DNA of 26,428 nucleotides from Candidatus Kuenenia stuttgartensis. Its GTDB lineage: Bacteria; Bacteroidota; Bacteroidia; Chitinophagales; Chitinophagaceae. The notes beneath the pieces were generated by a model. It was not told the origin of the DNA. It saw nothing but the letters and a program-made list of their open reading frames with translations, and made no database searches. Below, piece by piece: positions 17,721 through 25,631 of this stretch; within the stretch, counting starts at the first letter, position 1; the number at the start of each line of letters is the position of its first letter. The position numbers and the translations under genes were made by a program. The stretch spans positions 1 through 26,428 of the forward strand of contig CALQJH020000003.1 in assembly GCA_943330835.2 (NCBI GenBank). Reading direction: 5' to 3'.

Positions 17721-19658
17721 TTAATTAGACAACACGTTAATTTCTGTTCTTCTGTTGAGGCTTTTCCCCTCTTCCGTATCATTTGTGGCTATTGGTTTTG
17801 TATCGCCATATCCTTTAGCACTTAATCTGTTTTCATGTATTCCTTTTGATACAAGAAATGCAACAACCGATTTTGCTCTGTTTAAACTCAAACTGAGGTT
17901 GTCTTCTTTTTTTCCAATGTTATCGGTGTGGCCGCTTATTTCAACTTTAAGGTTGTTGTTTTCATTAAGTAATTGTATGAGTTGCAGGAGTTCGATATCG
18001 GAACCGGGTTTCAATTGGAATTGATTGTTTTCAAAGAAAATATTTTTCAATACTACAGCGGCTCCGGCTTCAATTGGCTGTAGCGGAAGATCCAATGAAT
18101 AGGAACTATCTGGGTTGTTGTTTTTTAATAAAAAATGATCGGAGTAGAACAGGTATCCTTTACGATTGATGTTCAGGGTGTAATCTTTTCCAACCGGAAG
18201 TGTGATTAAAAAATAGCCATCTTCGTCAGTTTGAATGCTGGTTGATGTTGTTCGTTTGTCTATTTCCGTTAGTTCTACTGTACAAGGAAGTCCGGATTTT
18301 GTTTTCTTGTCAAATACTTTGCCTTTTAGCCAAAGTGTCTTTGAAGCTGAAATATCATCTCTCAATTGAAAGGTATAGATGTCAAGTTTATTTTTAACAT
18401 CACCTCTGTCGCTCGCATAATAGGAAGTTTTTCCATCTGCAGATACTACAAGAGAGCCTTCGTCGTCAATTGTATTGATAGGATACCCAAGGTTTTCCGG
18501 TTCACCCCATTTGTTTTCAATCGTTTTCTTTGTAAAGAACAAATCCGACATGCCATATCCCGTGTGCCCGTTGCTATTGAAATAAAGGGTTTGGTTGTCT
18601 GCATGAATGAATGGACAAGTTTCATCCGCGGATGTGTTGATTATGGGGCCAAGGTTTTCCGGCTTTCCCCATTTGCCACTGATGTTTCGATGGCAAACCC
18701 AAATATCTTTTCCGCCATAACCTCCTATGCGATTACTGGAGAAGTATAAATCTTTTTTTTCGGGAGAAACCGATGGAGTTGATTCCCAGGATTCTGTATT
18801 AATAACATCGCCCATATTTTCTGCCTCGGTCCAACTCCCAGATTTTGTTTTGTAAGAAATATACAAGTCACAACTGCCCATTCCTTCAGGGTAATTACAG
18901 CCTGTAAAAATCAGCCAATTGCCATCTTGTGAGATGGTTTCCGCACCTTCATTAAGATTGGTATTTATTTTTCCTGTTACTGGAGTGGCTTCTTTCCATA
19001 TTCCATTTTCAAAATCACTTTCATAGAAATCTTCGTCATCGTTGATTCTTCTGTTGAAAATCATTTTCTTTCCATCAATAGTTAAAGAAGGAAAGTATTC
19101 TAATGCGGTTGTATTGATGCCTTTGCCAACATTTTCAGGATGAAAAGTGTAATGTCCCAATGGATGTTTGGCTTTATAATCAACAGCAAATTCGTAAGTA
19201 CTTTTTCTGTAATGACCAGCTTTTTTACTCTGTTGATTCAGCGTTTCGTTGGCAAGAAAAGCGTTTACTTTTTCGAGAGCTCCTTCGAATTCACCTATGC
19301 CTGCAAGTGATATGGAAAAGGGTAATAAATAAGTGCTTGAGAAAATACTATCCAATGAAAAAGCTTTCTTGAAGTCAGCTACAGATCCCTGATAATTTTT
19401 CATGTCTGCATAAATGCCAGCACGGGAAAGATACACTTCAACATACTTCGGTTCTAATTTCAGTGCCTCTTCTAATTTCTTGATGGATTGCGCATAATCA
19501 CCTTGGGTGGCAAATTCGTAAGCAGCTTCATAAATAATTGTCGCTTTTTTATTTACTTTTTCAGGATCGTACCATTGTGCTTTAGAAAAAGAAATATTAA
19601 TAAACAGTATTGCAATGAGGAAGATGACTTTTAGCAGAGGATTGTTTTTTTCTGGCAT
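17721..19658 (-). CDS. PorE-like multidomain OmpA-family protein (TPR, beta-propeller, CRD, OmpA)
   Basis: An exported 645-residue protein with four domains: TPR repeats (about 38-140), a WD40-like PD40 propeller (about 185-430, with blade motifs such as ISQDGNWLIF, SVSPEKKDLYFSSNR and VVSADGKTSYYASDRGD), a carboxypeptidase-regulatory-like fold (about 443-510) and a C-terminal OmpA peptidoglycan-binding domain (about 535-645). In the last, GHTDNIG and SLNRAKSV carry the Asp579 and Arg594 that bind diaminopimelate. This order matches PorE (PG1058) of the Porphyromonas gingivalis type IX system, which links the machinery to peptidoglycan. Unlike PorE it has no lipobox: the signal peptide (LLKVIFLIAILFINISFSKA) looks like a signal peptidase I substrate. 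Bacteroidota carry several paralogues, so the role is inferred. The ATG at 19658 is preferred over an upstream TTG at 19718, which would put 20 residues before the signal peptide. Confidence 0.87.
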   Translation of the reverse strand: MPEKNNPLLKVIFLIAILFINISFSKAQWYDPEKVNKKATIIYEAAYEFATQGDYAQSIKKLEEALKLEPKYVEVYLSRAGIYADMKNYQGSVADFKKAFSLDSIFSSTYLLPFSISLAGIGEFEGALEKVNAFLANETLNQQSKKAGHYRKSTYEFAVDYKAKHPLGHYTFHPENVGKGINTTALEYFPSLTIDGKKMIFNRRINDDEDFYESDFENGIWKEATPVTGKINTNLNEGAETISQDGNWLIFTGCNYPEGMGSCDLYISYKTKSGSWTEAENMGDVINTESWESTPSVSPEKKDLYFSSNRIGGYGGKDIWVCHRNISGKWGKPENLGPIINTSADETCPFIHADNQTLYFNSNGHTGYGMSDLFFTKKTIENKWGEPENLGYPINTIDDEGSLVVSADGKTSYYASDRGDVKNKLDIYTFQLRDDISASKTLWLKGKVFDKKTKSGLPCTVELTEIDKRTTSTSIQTDEDGYFLITLPVGKDYTLNINRKGYLFYSDHFLLKNNNPDSSYSLDLPLQPIEAGAAVVLKNIFFENNQFQLKPGSDIELLQLIQLLNENNNLKVEISGHTDNIGKKEDNLSLSLNRAKSVVAFLVSKGIHENRLSAKGYGDTKPIATNDTEEGKSLNRRTEINVLSN

Positions 19659-19661
19659 GTT

Positions 19662-19675
19662 GATTTTTAAAAATC
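19662..19675. promoter_or_regulatory. 14-bp perfect palindrome just upstream of the PorE-like gene
   Basis: GATTTTTAAAAATC is a perfect AT-rich palindrome ending three bases before the ATG at 19658 on the minus strand. In RNA it would form only a weak hairpin (five pairs, four-base loop) over the translation start. It could be an operator or chance in AT-rich DNA. Confidence 0.3.
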
Positions 19676-19757
19676 TAATGTACAATTTATTTATTTGCCA
19701 GAATAGCGTAGAAGTCAAAATCGCAGCTAATATTCATTTCAACTGCAAAATCCGGGT

Positions 19758-20381
19758 TTAAGGAACATTGATGTATTTATGAATCTGAAGCGACAATTCC
19801 CATTTTGGGTTTTTCTTAATATACGCTACAATTTCAGGGGTAATTTCACTTGATTTACTCCACTCGGGTTGAAGATAAAGCTTGCAATGTGAACTAACCA
19901 AACCAGCATACTTTTCGCCCCAATCAAAATCAGATTTGTTATAAACGATAACTTTCAATTCGTTTGCCTGAGGTAATATTTCCGGTAAGGGTTCTTTGAA
20001 TTTTTTTGGAGACAAACAAATCCAATCCCATTCTCCTGAAAGTGGGTGTGTGCCCGAGGTTTCTATATTGGTTTCGTATCCCGCCGTTTGGATGGCTTGT
20101 GTAAGCGCAGTCAAATCATGCATTAAGGGTTCTCCTCCGGTAATGACTACTAATCCTTTGGGGTTATTTTTTATGGCTGCGGCAATGTCATCGATATTCA
20201 TTTTAGGATGTTTGCTCGCATCCCAGCTTTCTTTTACATCACACCATACACAGCCCACATCGCATCCTCCGAGCCTTACAAAATAGGCCGCTCTCCCTTG
20301 ATGAAAACCTTCCCCCTGAATGGTGAAAAAATGTTCCATAACCGGAAGCGCTTCTTTATTTATAGAGGAAACTATTGACAT
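19758..20381 (-). CDS. queE: 7-carboxy-7-deazaguanine synthase
   Basis: A radical SAM enzyme of 207 residues that converts 6-carboxytetrahydropterin to 7-carboxy-7-deazaguanine in the preQ0/queuosine pathway. The iron-sulfur ligands form a CX3CX2C motif, GGCDVGCVWCD, with Cys40, Cys44 and Cys47. It is preceded by the typical FFTIQGEGFHQGRAAYFVRL and followed by VITGGEPLMH (the GGE motif that contacts SAM), ETSGTHPL and a C-terminal SLQIHKYINVP. The ATG at 20379-20381 overlaps the end of folD by 10 bases, so translation is probably coupled. Pairing with folD is fitting but loose: both handle pteridine-type metabolites. The remaining queuosine genes are not in the window. Confidence 0.94.
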   Translation of the reverse strand: MSIVSSINKEALPVMEHFFTIQGEGFHQGRAAYFVRLGGCDVGCVWCDVKESWDASKHPKMNIDDIAAAIKNNPKGLVVITGGEPLMHDLTALTQAIQTAGYETNIETSGTHPLSGEWDWICLSPKKFKEPLPEILPQANELKVIVYNKSDFDWGEKYAGLVSSHCKLYLQPEWSKSSEITPEIVAYIKKNPKWELSLQIHKYINVP

Positions 20382-21259
20382 GATGAATTTCTTTGAATAT
20401 AAGCGTTATAGGTATTTTGTAAAACGGCAGCGATAGTCATCAAGCCAACTCCACCCGGAACTGGTGTGATGAAACTGCATTTTGGCGCCACATTTTCAAA
20501 GTCTACATCTCCTTTGATGCTGTAGCCTGATTTTTTGGAAGCATCTTTAATTCTGGAAATGCCTACATCGATAACAACCACGTTTTCTTTTACCATATCT
20601 GCTTTTAAGAAATCCGGAATGCCCAAAGCCGCAACAATAATATCTGCATGCAAACAATGTTCTTTTATATTTGTAGTTCGACTATGACAAACCGTTACTG
20701 TACAATTGCCGTAGGTATTATTTTGACTAAGTAGCATACTAATTGGTCTTCCAACAATATTGCTCCTTCCAATAACAACAGCATGTTTGCCAGAGGTTTC
20801 AATATTATAATGTTCCAGCATCAGCATGATTCCTAATGGCGTGGCAGGAATAAAAGAAGGTAAGCCCAAAGCTAATTTTCCCATGCTTATGGGATTGAAT
20901 CCATCTACATCTTTAGAAGGGTGAATCAGACTTGTAATTTTTTGTTCATCAATATGTTTCGGTAAAGGAAGTTGAAGCAGAATGCCATCAATAGCGTCGT
21001 CTTCATTTAATTTAGTTACGGTTTCGATTAACGCTGATTCATCAACTGTTTCTTCCAATCGAACTAAAGAGCTTTTAAATCCAATTTCTTCACAGTTTTT
21101 AATTTTGCTGGCAACATATGTTTCACTGGCGCCATTACTGCCAATAATTATAGCACATAAATGCGGCGCTCTTTTTTTTGCTGCTATAAGTTCTTCTACT
21201 TTAGCTTTAAGTTGATCCATCACTGCCCTCGAAACTATTTTACCGTCAAGTATTTGCAT
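20372..21259 (-). CDS. folD: Bifunctional methylenetetrahydrofolate dehydrogenase / methenyltetrahydrofolate cyclohydrolase
   Basis: FolD interconverts 5,10-methylene-, methenyl- and 10-formyl-tetrahydrofolate for one-carbon metabolism in the cytoplasm. The 295-residue length is usual. Catalytic Tyr48 and Lys52 lie in ETYVASKIKNCEEIGF (YxxxK), DGILLQLPLPKHID follows, the NADP-binding Rossmann segment reads GKHAVVIGRSNIVGRPISML, and the C-terminal signature is PVPGGVGLMTIAAVLQNT. The ATG at 21257-21259 gives the expected MQILDGK start. A perfect TAnnTTTG box lies only four bases upstream of the ATG, so the transcript may be leaderless. The stop overlaps queE. Confidence 0.96.
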   Translation of the reverse strand: MQILDGKIVSRAVMDQLKAKVEELIAAKKRAPHLCAIIIGSNGASETYVASKIKNCEEIGFKSSLVRLEETVDESALIETVTKLNEDDAIDGILLQLPLPKHIDEQKITSLIHPSKDVDGFNPISMGKLALGLPSFIPATPLGIMLMLEHYNIETSGKHAVVIGRSNIVGRPISMLLSQNNTYGNCTVTVCHSRTTNIKEHCLHADIIVAALGIPDFLKADMVKENVVVIDVGISRIKDASKKSGYSIKGDVDFENVAPKCSFITPVPGGVGLMTIAAVLQNTYNAYIQRNSSCQ

Positions 21260-21263
21260 GTCG

Positions 21264-21271
21264 CAAAATTA
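21264..21271 (-). promoter_or_regulatory. Candidate -7 promoter box for folD
   Basis: Read on the minus strand this is TAATTTTG, an exact match to the Bacteroidota TAnnTTTG -7 element. Its last base is four bases from the A of the folD ATG, which would place the transcript start at or next to the start codon. No TTG at the usual -33 distance is evident, so the call rests on the -7 box alone. Confidence 0.35.
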
Positions 21272-21393
21272 ATCAACAATAGTTTATGATTTTACTTTTT
21301 AATGATTGTTTTAAAACATTAATCTGAGCAGTAAAAAACAATCCATTTACGGTGTTTTAACTATTGATAGAAAGTTTATGCGTTTTAATTTGC

Positions 21394-22230
21394 ATGCCTA
21401 AAACGTACCCCTTGAAAATTTTTATCTTCCAAATGATGTTGACATGTTGCTTTTTTCACAAGCACTCAATTTCTCAGTCTTTGCATGTGCCAGTAAGTAG
21501 TACAATTCAGAATTTAAGTGCTAATAGCCAATCCCAGTCTAATCCATTTTCATTTCCTGCAAATACTGCTTCACTTCAACAAGTGCAAGAAACTGTAATC
21601 GGTTTTTATGGCGAAAGAAGGTATATGCTTAATGAGCTCAGTAATTATTCCCTGGCAGTTGTCTTCCCAACCAAATTGGGGAATTTCGGATTTGATATAA
21701 ATAAGTTTGGCTTCAGTGATTATAATGATTGCTCATTGGCTTTTGGATATGCTAAAAAAATAAATGAAAAAATCAATCTCGGTATCTTGTTTAATGGGCA
21801 ATTGGTGAAATGTAGTGCTACTGAAAAATACTACACATTGACATCAGGGCTTGGTTTTGTCATTCATCTTTCTGAGCGTGTAAGTACACATTTTCAATTT
21901 GCTAAACCGGTTTCGGTTAGTACGAATAATAAGGATGAAAAAAAACAATATCATATTAATGCTGGGATAGGGTATGATGTTAGCAAAGAATTTCACTTAG
22001 GTGCAACCTTATATAAAGTCAAAAACGAAACGCCAATTGTCATTTGTGGGATGCAATATCAAATCAAAAAAAAGGCAGTTGTCAAATATGGTTTCATCGC
22101 TGCTTTTTCTACGATGTATGGTGGCTTTGGCTTTGACTGGAAGAATATGGGTATTGAGATTTCCTGCAGTTTTCATCCTCAATTAGGCATTACTCCAGGG
22201 ATGTCTGTTACCTCAAACTTTGCTAAATGA
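21394..22230 (+). CDS. Putative outer-membrane beta-barrel protein, PorV/FadL-like pattern
   Basis: Not confidently assignable to a named family. The 278-residue product starts at ATG 21394 (an upstream TTG at 21364 would add ten residues before the signal sequence). A signal-like hydrophobic segment (LKIFIFQMMLTCCFF) is followed by a low-complexity Ser/Asn/Gln stretch (near SSTIQNLSANSQSQSNPFSF). The rest is a succession of amphipathic, strand-like segments with alternating hydrophobic residues (YSLAVVFPTKLGNFGFDINKF, INLGILFNGQLV, YHINAGIGYDV) ending in HPQLGITPGMSVTSNF. This layout recalls small Bacteroidota outer-membrane barrels of the PorV/FadL type; that is inference from pattern. Its stop overlaps the next gene's start as ATGA, so the two proteins are very likely made together. 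Confidence 0.65.
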   Translation: MPKTYPLKIFIFQMMLTCCFFHKHSISQSLHVPVSSTIQNLSANSQSQSNPFSFPANTASLQQVQETVIGFYGERRYMLNELSNYSLAVVFPTKLGNFGFDINKFGFSDYNDCSLAFGYAKKINEKINLGILFNGQLVKCSATEKYYTLTSGLGFVIHLSERVSTHFQFAKPVSVSTNNKDEKKQYHINAGIGYDVSKEFHLGATLYKVKNETPIVICGMQYQIKKKAVVKYGFIAAFSTMYGGFGFDWKNMGIEISCSFHPQLGITPGMSVTSNFAK

Positions 22231-24293
22231 ACATCAAACTATTCATTTTATTTATGATGATGAATGTAACATCGTATTTGTTTGCACAGGAACTTGATCT
22301 GCCTATAAAAAAATCATTGGATGAATCGGTTGAAAATAATTTGGAGACAGATGAAAATAATTTAAATGATGGGACAGCGTACTTGGAAAGGTTGTCGTAT
22401 TTCCGGGAACATCCCACTAATTTAAATAATGAAAACGATATTAATTTACAAGAAATCGGATTGCTAAATCCCTTGTTAATAAAAGCGATAGTTGATTATA
22501 AAAATCTGCTCGGATCTTTTATCTCTATTTACGAACTACAGGCGATTCCTGGTATGAGTATGGAAAAAATAAAAGAGATGCTGCCTTATGTTATGGTAAG
22601 TGGAAATAGTACCTCATTTGATGCTGTAAAAAAAAGGTTTATTTCTGGTGAACATCAGCTTTTAATGAGTGTCATACAACCCGGACAATTATCAAAAGGG
22701 TATAATTCGAATACTTCAAGTATTGCAAAACCGTATGAAGGATCTGCTCAAGGGTTGCTATTAAAATATAAGTATAATTACAAGAATTTGCTTCAGTACG
22801 GTTTGCTGATGAAAAAAGATCCAGGTGAATCGTTATTCAGTAAGAGTCAATCGAGCGGGTTTGATTTTTACTCCTTCCATTTGTTTATTAGAAAGTTGAA
22901 GTTTTTAAAATCTCTGGCAATTGGAGACTATACAATTAATATGGGGCAAGGCCTGATCCAATGGCAATCTTTCGCTTTTAAAAAAGGTGCTGATGTTTTG
23001 CAAATCAAAAGGCAGGGAGAAGTGCTCAGGCCTTATTCCTCATCAAATGAATATAATTTTCACAGAGGTATAGGGTTTACCTTGGGGTATAAAAAAATAG
23101 ATCTTACTTTTTTTGGTTCTCATTTAAAGAAGGATGCTAATAGCATAATGGATTCATCTTCTCTTAATATTGATTTCGTCAGTTCATTTAGTTACACAGG
23201 ATTACACAGAACTGTTGCTGAGATTCAGGATAAAGAAATTCAACTTCAAAATGCATTTGGTGGGGTCATTCATTTCAAATCGGATCGTTTATCCGTAGGA
23301 GTTAATGTTATTAATTATCATTTCAAATATTCTTTTCAAAAAAGTAATTATCCGTATAATTTATTTGCTTTTAATGGATCAAGACTTACTAATTATAGTG
23401 TTGATTACGCATACACAACTAAGAATATTCACTTCTTTGGAGAATTGGCTGTAAGTAATAACCAGCATCTTGCACTTGTGAATGGCTTATTGGCATCGAT
23501 TTCTAAAAACGTCGACGTCTCTATGTTATACAGAAACATTTCAAAAAATTATGCAACACTTTATTCAAATGTTTTTATGGAAAGTTCCACGCCGATAAAT
23601 GAAAGAGGATTATATACAGCTGTATCTATTCGTCCAGCAGCAGGTTGGCAAGTGGACGCTTATGCGGATTTTTTCGTTTTTCCATGGGTTAAATATTTAG
23701 TTAATGCCCCGAGTGCAGGGAGTGATTATTTAATTAAAGTCACTCATGTTATTAATAAAAAAACCGCAATGAATATTTGTTTGAAGACATCTGTTAAAGA
23801 AGGCAATGCTGAACTTTTAGAAAAGGGAATCTCCTCTTTAACAAAACAAAAAAAATACAATCTAAGGTTTCAGTTTGATATGAATCTCAACAGTAACATT
23901 TCCATTAGTAATAGAGTAGAGGGAATTAGTGTGGTAAAGGATGGCGCTTCGCCAGAACAAGGATATTTGTTTTATTCCAATTGGGATTTTAAAACGGGTT
24001 TGAAAAATATGTACTTCGGTGGAAGAATTATTTTTTTTGAAACCAGTAGTTATGAAAGTAGAATTTTTGCTTATGAAAACGATTTGCTTCAAAGTTTCAT
24101 GGTGTCAAATTTCAATAATAGCGGGGTTCGATATTTTATTAATTTGAAATATAAATGCAGTAAAAAAATGATGATTCTTGCTAAATGGTCGAATTCGATT
24201 TATGCAGATATTGCATCAATGGGTAGTGGAAATGATGAAATAACCAGTAATCATAGGGCTGAGATAAAATTTCAATTGCAATACAAATTTTAA
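22227..24293 (+). CDS. ComEA-like helix-hairpin-helix protein with beta-barrel-like body
   Basis: A 688-residue exported protein. The signal peptide (MNIKLFILFMMMNVTSYLFA) is followed by an Asn/Asp/Glu-rich linker and then a double helix-hairpin-helix domain at about 62-125: INLQEIGLLNPLLIKAIVDY, then GSFISIYELQAIPGMSMEKI and KEMLPYV. This closely parallels the ComEA layout (LxxLPGIGxxxAxAIIxYR...F.S.xxL..VxGIGxxxxxxI). The remaining ~550 residues are rich in aromatic, Gly and alternating hydrophobic residues, as in outer-membrane barrels (IGDYTINMGQGLIQWQSFAF, HFFGELAVSN, AEIKFQLQYKF at the C-terminus, ending in Phe). Known: HhH domains of this kind bind DNA non-specifically, and Bacteroidota have such proteins of unknown role. 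Inferred: an outer-membrane protein with a periplasmic DNA- or protein-binding domain. The start overlaps the upstream gene by four bases. Confidence 0.78.
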   Translation: MNIKLFILFMMMNVTSYLFAQELDLPIKKSLDESVENNLETDENNLNDGTAYLERLSYFREHPTNLNNENDINLQEIGLLNPLLIKAIVDYKNLLGSFISIYELQAIPGMSMEKIKEMLPYVMVSGNSTSFDAVKKRFISGEHQLLMSVIQPGQLSKGYNSNTSSIAKPYEGSAQGLLLKYKYNYKNLLQYGLLMKKDPGESLFSKSQSSGFDFYSFHLFIRKLKFLKSLAIGDYTINMGQGLIQWQSFAFKKGADVLQIKRQGEVLRPYSSSNEYNFHRGIGFTLGYKKIDLTFFGSHLKKDANSIMDSSSLNIDFVSSFSYTGLHRTVAEIQDKEIQLQNAFGGVIHFKSDRLSVGVNVINYHFKYSFQKSNYPYNLFAFNGSRLTNYSVDYAYTTKNIHFFGELAVSNNQHLALVNGLLASISKNVDVSMLYRNISKNYATLYSNVFMESSTPINERGLYTAVSIRPAAGWQVDAYADFFVFPWVKYLVNAPSAGSDYLIKVTHVINKKTAMNICLKTSVKEGNAELLEKGISSLTKQKKYNLRFQFDMNLNSNISISNRVEGISVVKDGASPEQGYLFYSNWDFKTGLKNMYFGGRIIFFETSSYESRIFAYENDLLQSFMVSNFNNSGVRYFINLKYKCSKKMMILAKWSNSIYADIASMGSGNDEITSNHRAEIKFQLQYKF

Positions 24294-24328
24294 AAGCTGC
24301 TTTCCTTTACAATATGAGAGCTTTCTGT

Positions 24329-24336
24329 TAATTTTG
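24329..24336 (+). promoter_or_regulatory. Candidate -7 promoter box for the DUF3467 gene
   Basis: TAATTTTG matches the Bacteroidota TAnnTTTG -7 element exactly and would give a leader of roughly 30 bases before the ATG at 24375. A TTTAC near 24306-24310 may serve as a poor -33 element. Position and match support it; no clear -33 TTG is seen. Confidence 0.4.
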
Positions 24337-24374
24337 CCCTGGTTAAATAATTATACAACGCTTAATTTTATATC

Positions 24375-24689
24375 ATGTCAGATCAAACAAATGTACCCAA
24401 TCAAATAAATATTGAAATTTCTGAAGAAGTAGCAGAAGGCACTTATGCTAACCTTGCTATCATCACCCATAGCCATGCGGAATTTGTAATTGATTTTGTG
24501 AATGTAATGCCGGGCACTCCAAAAAGTAAAGTAAAAAACAGGATTGTATTAACACCATTTCACGCAAAACGTTTCATGAAAGCCATGATAGAAAATGTGA
24601 AAAAATTCGAAACGGCTAATGGCGTCATTCAGGATATGGAATCTGTAGAAATTCCTTTCAATTTCAGCGGACCTGTTGGACAAGCTTAA
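24375..24689 (+). CDS. DUF3467 domain-containing protein
   Basis: A 104-residue cytoplasmic protein that is almost entirely one DUF3467 domain. The reading IEISEEVAEGTYANLAIITH, HAEFVIDFVNVMPGTPKSKV, KNRIVLTPFHAKRFMKAMIE and IPFNFSGPVGQA fits the family along its full length. The molecular function is not known; the family is common in Bacteroidota and also found in some archaea and other bacteria. It has its own candidate promoter and stands alone between the HhH-barrel gene and the convergent radC, so context gives no further hint. Confidence 0.9.
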   Translation: MSDQTNVPNQINIEISEEVAEGTYANLAIITHSHAEFVIDFVNVMPGTPKSKVKNRIVLTPFHAKRFMKAMIENVKKFETANGVIQDMESVEIPFNFSGPVGQA

Positions 24690-24731
24690 TGAATAATTCA
24701 AATCTGGCCTGTTGGTTTTCCGATTTTAGCA

Positions 24732-25433
24732 TTAGATTTTCCCTTCATCCATAAAACTATAATACCCTTCTTCACTGATTATGATGTGATCAAGCAATTT
24801 TATGTCTATTAGTGAAGCAGCCTGGTTTATTTTTTGAGTAATGTCTTCATCCGCTTTACTGGGTTGCAAATTGCCTGATGGATGATTATGACTTAGTATT
24901 ATACTTGTAGCGCCATGAGTTAAGGCTAATTTTAAAATAACTCTTGGATCTGCGACTGTCCCTGTTATGCCGCCACGACTCACGATTTCAAAATGAATAA
25001 TTTTATTTGCTCGATTTAATAATAATATGGCAAATACTTCATAGCTGAGGTCCCTTATTTTTTCGCTTAAAAAAGATGCTACTTCCGCACTGCTTTTTAT
25101 TGAAATTTTGTGAAGTAAACTCATACTTGTTCTTCTACGCCCAAGCTCCAGTGCAGCCGATATGGTTACTGATTTTGTAATGCCAATGCCTTTGGTTTTT
25201 TGAAAATCTTTGAAGGAGCATTTTCCTAAATCATTCAAATTGTTTTGACAATTGCTTAAGATTTCTTTAGCCAAATCTAATGCAGACTGGCTTTTATTAC
25301 CTGTTCTGATTAATATCGCAATAAGTTCTGCGTTACTTAAAATTGCAGCGCCCTGATGAAGCATTTTTTCTCTGGGTTGGTCATCTGGAGCCCAATTTTT
25401 GATTGATTTTGATGGGGGGTTAAAATTTTTCAT
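24732..25433 (-). CDS. radC: RadC family (UPF0758) JAB/JAMM-domain protein
   Basis: A 233-residue RadC-family protein. The N-terminal half is helical with a helix-hairpin-helix-like KTKGIGITKSVTISAALELG. The C-terminal half is a JAB1/MPN-type metalloprotease-like domain: Glu132 in SYEVFAIL and HNHPSGNLQPSKAD giving His182, His184 and Asp195, the complete JAMM zinc-binding set. GGITGTVADPRVILKLALTHG is also typical. The name comes from an old link to DNA repair that has since been questioned, so the role is uncertain. The ATG at 25431-25433 gives the conserved SIKNWAPDDQPREKM near the N-terminus. It is divergent from prs across a 252-base spacer and convergent with the DUF3467 gene. Confidence 0.93.
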   Translation of the reverse strand: MKNFNPPSKSIKNWAPDDQPREKMLHQGAAILSNAELIAILIRTGNKSQSALDLAKEILSNCQNNLNDLGKCSFKDFQKTKGIGITKSVTISAALELGRRRTSMSLLHKISIKSSAEVASFLSEKIRDLSYEVFAILLLNRANKIIHFEIVSRGGITGTVADPRVILKLALTHGATSIILSHNHPSGNLQPSKADEDITQKINQAASLIDIKLLDHIIISEEGYYSFMDEGKI

Positions 25434-25465
25434 ATCGGTAAAGATTAATTGAGCTAAACTAAATG

Positions 25466-25473
25466 TATTTTTG
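25466..25473 (+). promoter_or_regulatory. Candidate -7 promoter box for prs
   Basis: TATTTTTG matches TAnnTTTG exactly. A TTG lies at 25449-25451, but the 14-base gap is shorter than usual for a -33 element. If used, prs would have a leader of about 205 bases containing both copies of the 61-base repeat and the 15-bp palindrome. Confidence 0.35.
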
Positions 25474-25520
25474 CTTAATTAATTTTACGGCAAAAGAAAT
25501 ACCTCATAAACTGCCCACAA

Positions 25521-25535
25521 GAGAATTCAATTCTC
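25521..25535. promoter_or_regulatory. 15-bp palindrome upstream of prs
   Basis: GAGAATT-C-AATTCTC is a perfect 7-bp inverted repeat around a single central base, in the radC-prs spacer seven bases before the first leader repeat. It is a plausible dimeric repressor site, but no partner is known and chance cannot be excluded. Confidence 0.4.
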
Positions 25536-25541
25536 AAGCGG

Positions 25542-25602
25542 GATGAATAATAAAGGGTATAATAGGCGACCAAATTTTAAAAACTATATTAACATATGAA
25601 AT
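25542..25602 (+). repeat. Leader repeat, upstream copy (carries decoy ATG AAA TAG)
   Basis: A 61-base direct repeat of 25632-25692, offset by 90 bases with no gaps. The first 28 bases differ at seven positions; the last 33 (25570-25602) are identical to the copy at the prs start, including its start codon and the next four bases. Here the ATG at 25596-25598 is followed by AAA and then TAG, giving a two-codon frame. The in-frame continuation to prs holds further stops. Confidence 0.9.
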
Positions 25603-25631
25603 AGCCATAGCAGTCAGCTCATACAAATCGA

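Noticed and set aside
24294..24331. Terminator after the HhH-barrel gene from AAAGCT and AGCTTT arms.
   Set aside because: Six AT-rich pairs around a 20-base loop with no T tract; it is more likely chance.
24690..24731. Bidirectional terminator between the DUF3467 gene and radC.
   Set aside because: The AAATC...GATTT arms pair only with a bulge and no T run follows on either strand, so the evidence is too weak to call.
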